A program made the position numbers and the translations under genes. From the NCBI RefSeq assembly GCF_008806755.1, contig NZ_WAAU01000021.1:1-64000 (forward strand): 64,000 bases of DNA. Reading direction: 5' to 3'. Below, one piece after another: positions 62,803 to 64,000 of the stretch; the first letter of the stretch is position 1, and each line of letters starts with the position of its first letter. This DNA is from Tenacibaculum aiptasiae. GTDB lineage: Bacteria > Bacteroidota > Bacteroidia > Flavobacteriales > Flavobacteriaceae. The notes beneath the pieces were generated by a model. It was not told the origin of the DNA. It saw nothing but the letters and a program-made list of their open reading frames with translations, and ran no database searches.

Positions 62803-63387
62803 ATGACGAACAGAACAGAAACCATAAGAGAAAATGAATTGAACAAGCTAAAGCTTCATCAAAAAGTAATTGCTAGTTTATGTTCTAAATTAGGAATTCC
62901 AAATTTAAGAGCTGGAAATATCACAATCCGAGACGAACGAAATTGGAGAACCAATGAAATGCATATTGAATACAGTTGGTTAATTAATATCGCACAGTCA
63001 TTTAATGGATGGTGTTGGTTATTTTCTATAAAATTCGATAAAACTGTATTTAGAGAATTTAAAAATCCCGAAAAATTAATTCAAGGGCTTTTCACAATAG
63101 ACAACCAAGGAGAGATTAATGAATTCCACATGATTACTAAAACTAACGAATTCGAGGATAAGATTAGAAACCTCACATCTTACGAAATGTTTGATGCAAA
63201 TCCTGGAATCACCTTAGATGGAGTTGGATATGAATATTTAATATTTGCTCCAAACACTGAAATAAAAATGATTCTGAATAATCCTAATTCGGAAAGTTGG
63301 AAAATATGGGAAAATGAGATTTGGACCATTAGCAGGAAAATAGCTCAACACTCTGGAATTGAAGAATTGAATAAAATATTTGAATAA
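62803..63387 (+). CDS. Hypothetical soluble protein
   Basis: A 194-residue soluble protein. ENEL-, RAGNITIRDERNWRTNE and NGWCWLFSIKFDK are main landmarks; no signal or membrane helix. Unknown family. Preceded by a short CAAATGG-ACCTCATTAAAAAA stretch similar to copy 6. Confidence 0.5.
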   Translation: MTNRTETIRENELNKLKLHQKVIASLCSKLGIPNLRAGNITIRDERNWRTNEMHIEYSWLINIAQSFNGWCWLFSIKFDKTVFREFKNPEKLIQGLFTIDNQGEINEFHMITKTNEFEDKIRNLTSYEMFDANPGITLDGVGYEYLIFAPNTEIKMILNNPNSESWKIWENEIWTISRKIAQHSGIEELNKIFE

Positions 63388-63388
63388 A

Positions 63389-63436
63389 AACGAGGTGCAA
63401 CAATGACTATAAGTAATTACTTTGCAACAACTCGTT
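63389..63436. repeat. Two-box hairpin between array genes
   Basis: AACGAG (63389-63394) pairs with CTCGTT (63431-63436); TGCAA (63396-63400) pairs with TTGCA (63422-63426). The gaps between boxes are unequal (1 and 4 bases), as in attC-type folds, starting two bases after the previous stop. Confidence 0.5.
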
Positions 63437-63457
63437 ACTAAAACCAACACCCACAAT

Positions 63458-64000
63458 TTGAAAAAAATCGAGTACTTATTATATTCACAACCAATTCAAG
63501 AAGAATGGAGTTACACGGAACTTTATAAAAAAGCGGCTGAAATTAATGCATTAATTAAAGTTGATGAGTATAATAATGAACTAATTTTATCTAAGTTAAC
63601 TGATGATTTGATAATAGCAACTATTAACTCTCATATTGAGGAAATAAAACCGCAAGATTATTATGATCAAATTATTCCATTAGATGGCGGATTACGAATT
63701 GAAAAAGATAATCTAATAATTGAACACCAATGCTGTAGTGAATTAAACGATTATCTGAACTGGGAAAAAATTATTACTGAAAAATCTAAAGAATGGAAAG
63801 AAATATGGATTGGGCATCCGTCAGTTTTTTATCGTAATAAAGGGGATAAAATTGAATTATCTGAATATTATGACTATACACCTAAAGACAAAGAAATAAA
63901 AACAAAATTAACATTTAACGAAACGGAATTTATAAACGAGTTAAAGAGAGCAAATTCGGAATTAGAATTGTTTAAAGAAAAAGTCTATCGAATCGTAGAA
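63458..64000 (+). CDS. Hypothetical protein, cut by window end
   Basis: An open frame of at least 181 codons from a TTG (MKKIEYLLYSQPIQEEW) to the end of the window. Acidic/aromatic, no signal, no helix. No family recognised. The start is the first TTG after the hairpin. Probably another array member; the 3' end is missing. Confidence 0.5.
   Translation, partial: MKKIEYLLYSQPIQEEWSYTELYKKAAEINALIKVDEYNNELILSKLTDDLIIATINSHIEEIKPQDYYDQIIPLDGGLRIEKDNLIIEHQCCSELNDYLNWEKIITEKSKEWKEIWIGHPSVFYRNKGDKIELSEYYDYTPKDKEIKTKLTFNETEFINELKRANSELELFKEKVYRIVE

Noticed and set aside
52221..64000. CRISPR array
   Set aside because: Repeats are imperfect, long, irregularly spaced by whole genes, and no cas genes are present.
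52221..64000. Prophage or insertion sequence
   Set aside because: No transposase, integrase, capsid, terminase or lysis gene recognised.

Overview
The window comes from a low-GC bacterium of the Bacteroidota, most likely a marine Flavobacteriaceae. The evidence is an alternative complex III (act) operon running into cytochrome oxidase, a complete Na+-pumping NADH dehydrogenase (nqrA-F), a type IX secretion plug-domain protein, FecI/FecR/TonB-receptor signalling, tandem DUF3078 proteins, and many promoters with the Bacteroidota -7 box TAnnTTTG. A genus such as Tenacibaculum or Polaribacter is plausible but cannot be proven from this sequence.

Layout. 0.6-12 kb (minus strand): actABCDEF followed by cytochrome c oxidase subunits II and I, one respiratory operon from a promoter near 12.11 kb to a terminator near 0.55 kb. 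12-17.7 kb: a SPOR protein, PurF, a PfkB-family kinase, then sufE - lipoprotein - sufT-like - DUF2480. 17.8-23.6 kb: a lipoprotein divergent from an ECF sigma factor / FecR anti-sigma / STN-TonB receptor set. 23.7-26.6 kb: two DUF3078 paralogues and a CNNM/CBS membrane protein. 26.7-31.3 kb: a TonB receptor and two secreted TonB-C-terminal-domain proteins. 31.7-35.7 kb: HflX, a UDG-like protein, a 33-residue small ORF with its own promoter and terminator, a small conserved protein, a DEAD-box-type helicase carrying DEVD, and a 52-residue zinc-ribbon ORF. 35.9-42 kb: nqrABCDEF. 42-51.2 kb: T9SS plug-domain protein, ApaG, DUF3667 protein, a three-gene envelope-protein operon, an NRDE protein and P5C dehydrogenase (pruA).

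From about 52.2 kb to the end the character changes. Every gene is on the plus strand, nearly all are short and without clear function (membrane, lipoprotein or soluble orphans), and the gaps hold copies of an imperfect composite repeat. Some gene stop codons lie inside the repeat and some gene starts follow it immediately. The array also holds a decayed gene and a truncated leader. It looks like a cassette array, reminiscent of an integron but with no integrase in view. I regard this array and the 33-residue ORF at 33.6 kb, which has 21-bp-period direct repeats upstream, as the two best candidates for undescribed biology.

Functionally the core genes form a Na+- and quinol-based respiratory chain: Nqr reduces quinone, alternative complex III oxidises quinol, and the oxidase reduces O2. 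Around it lie envelope transport, Fe-S maturation and purine/proline metabolism.
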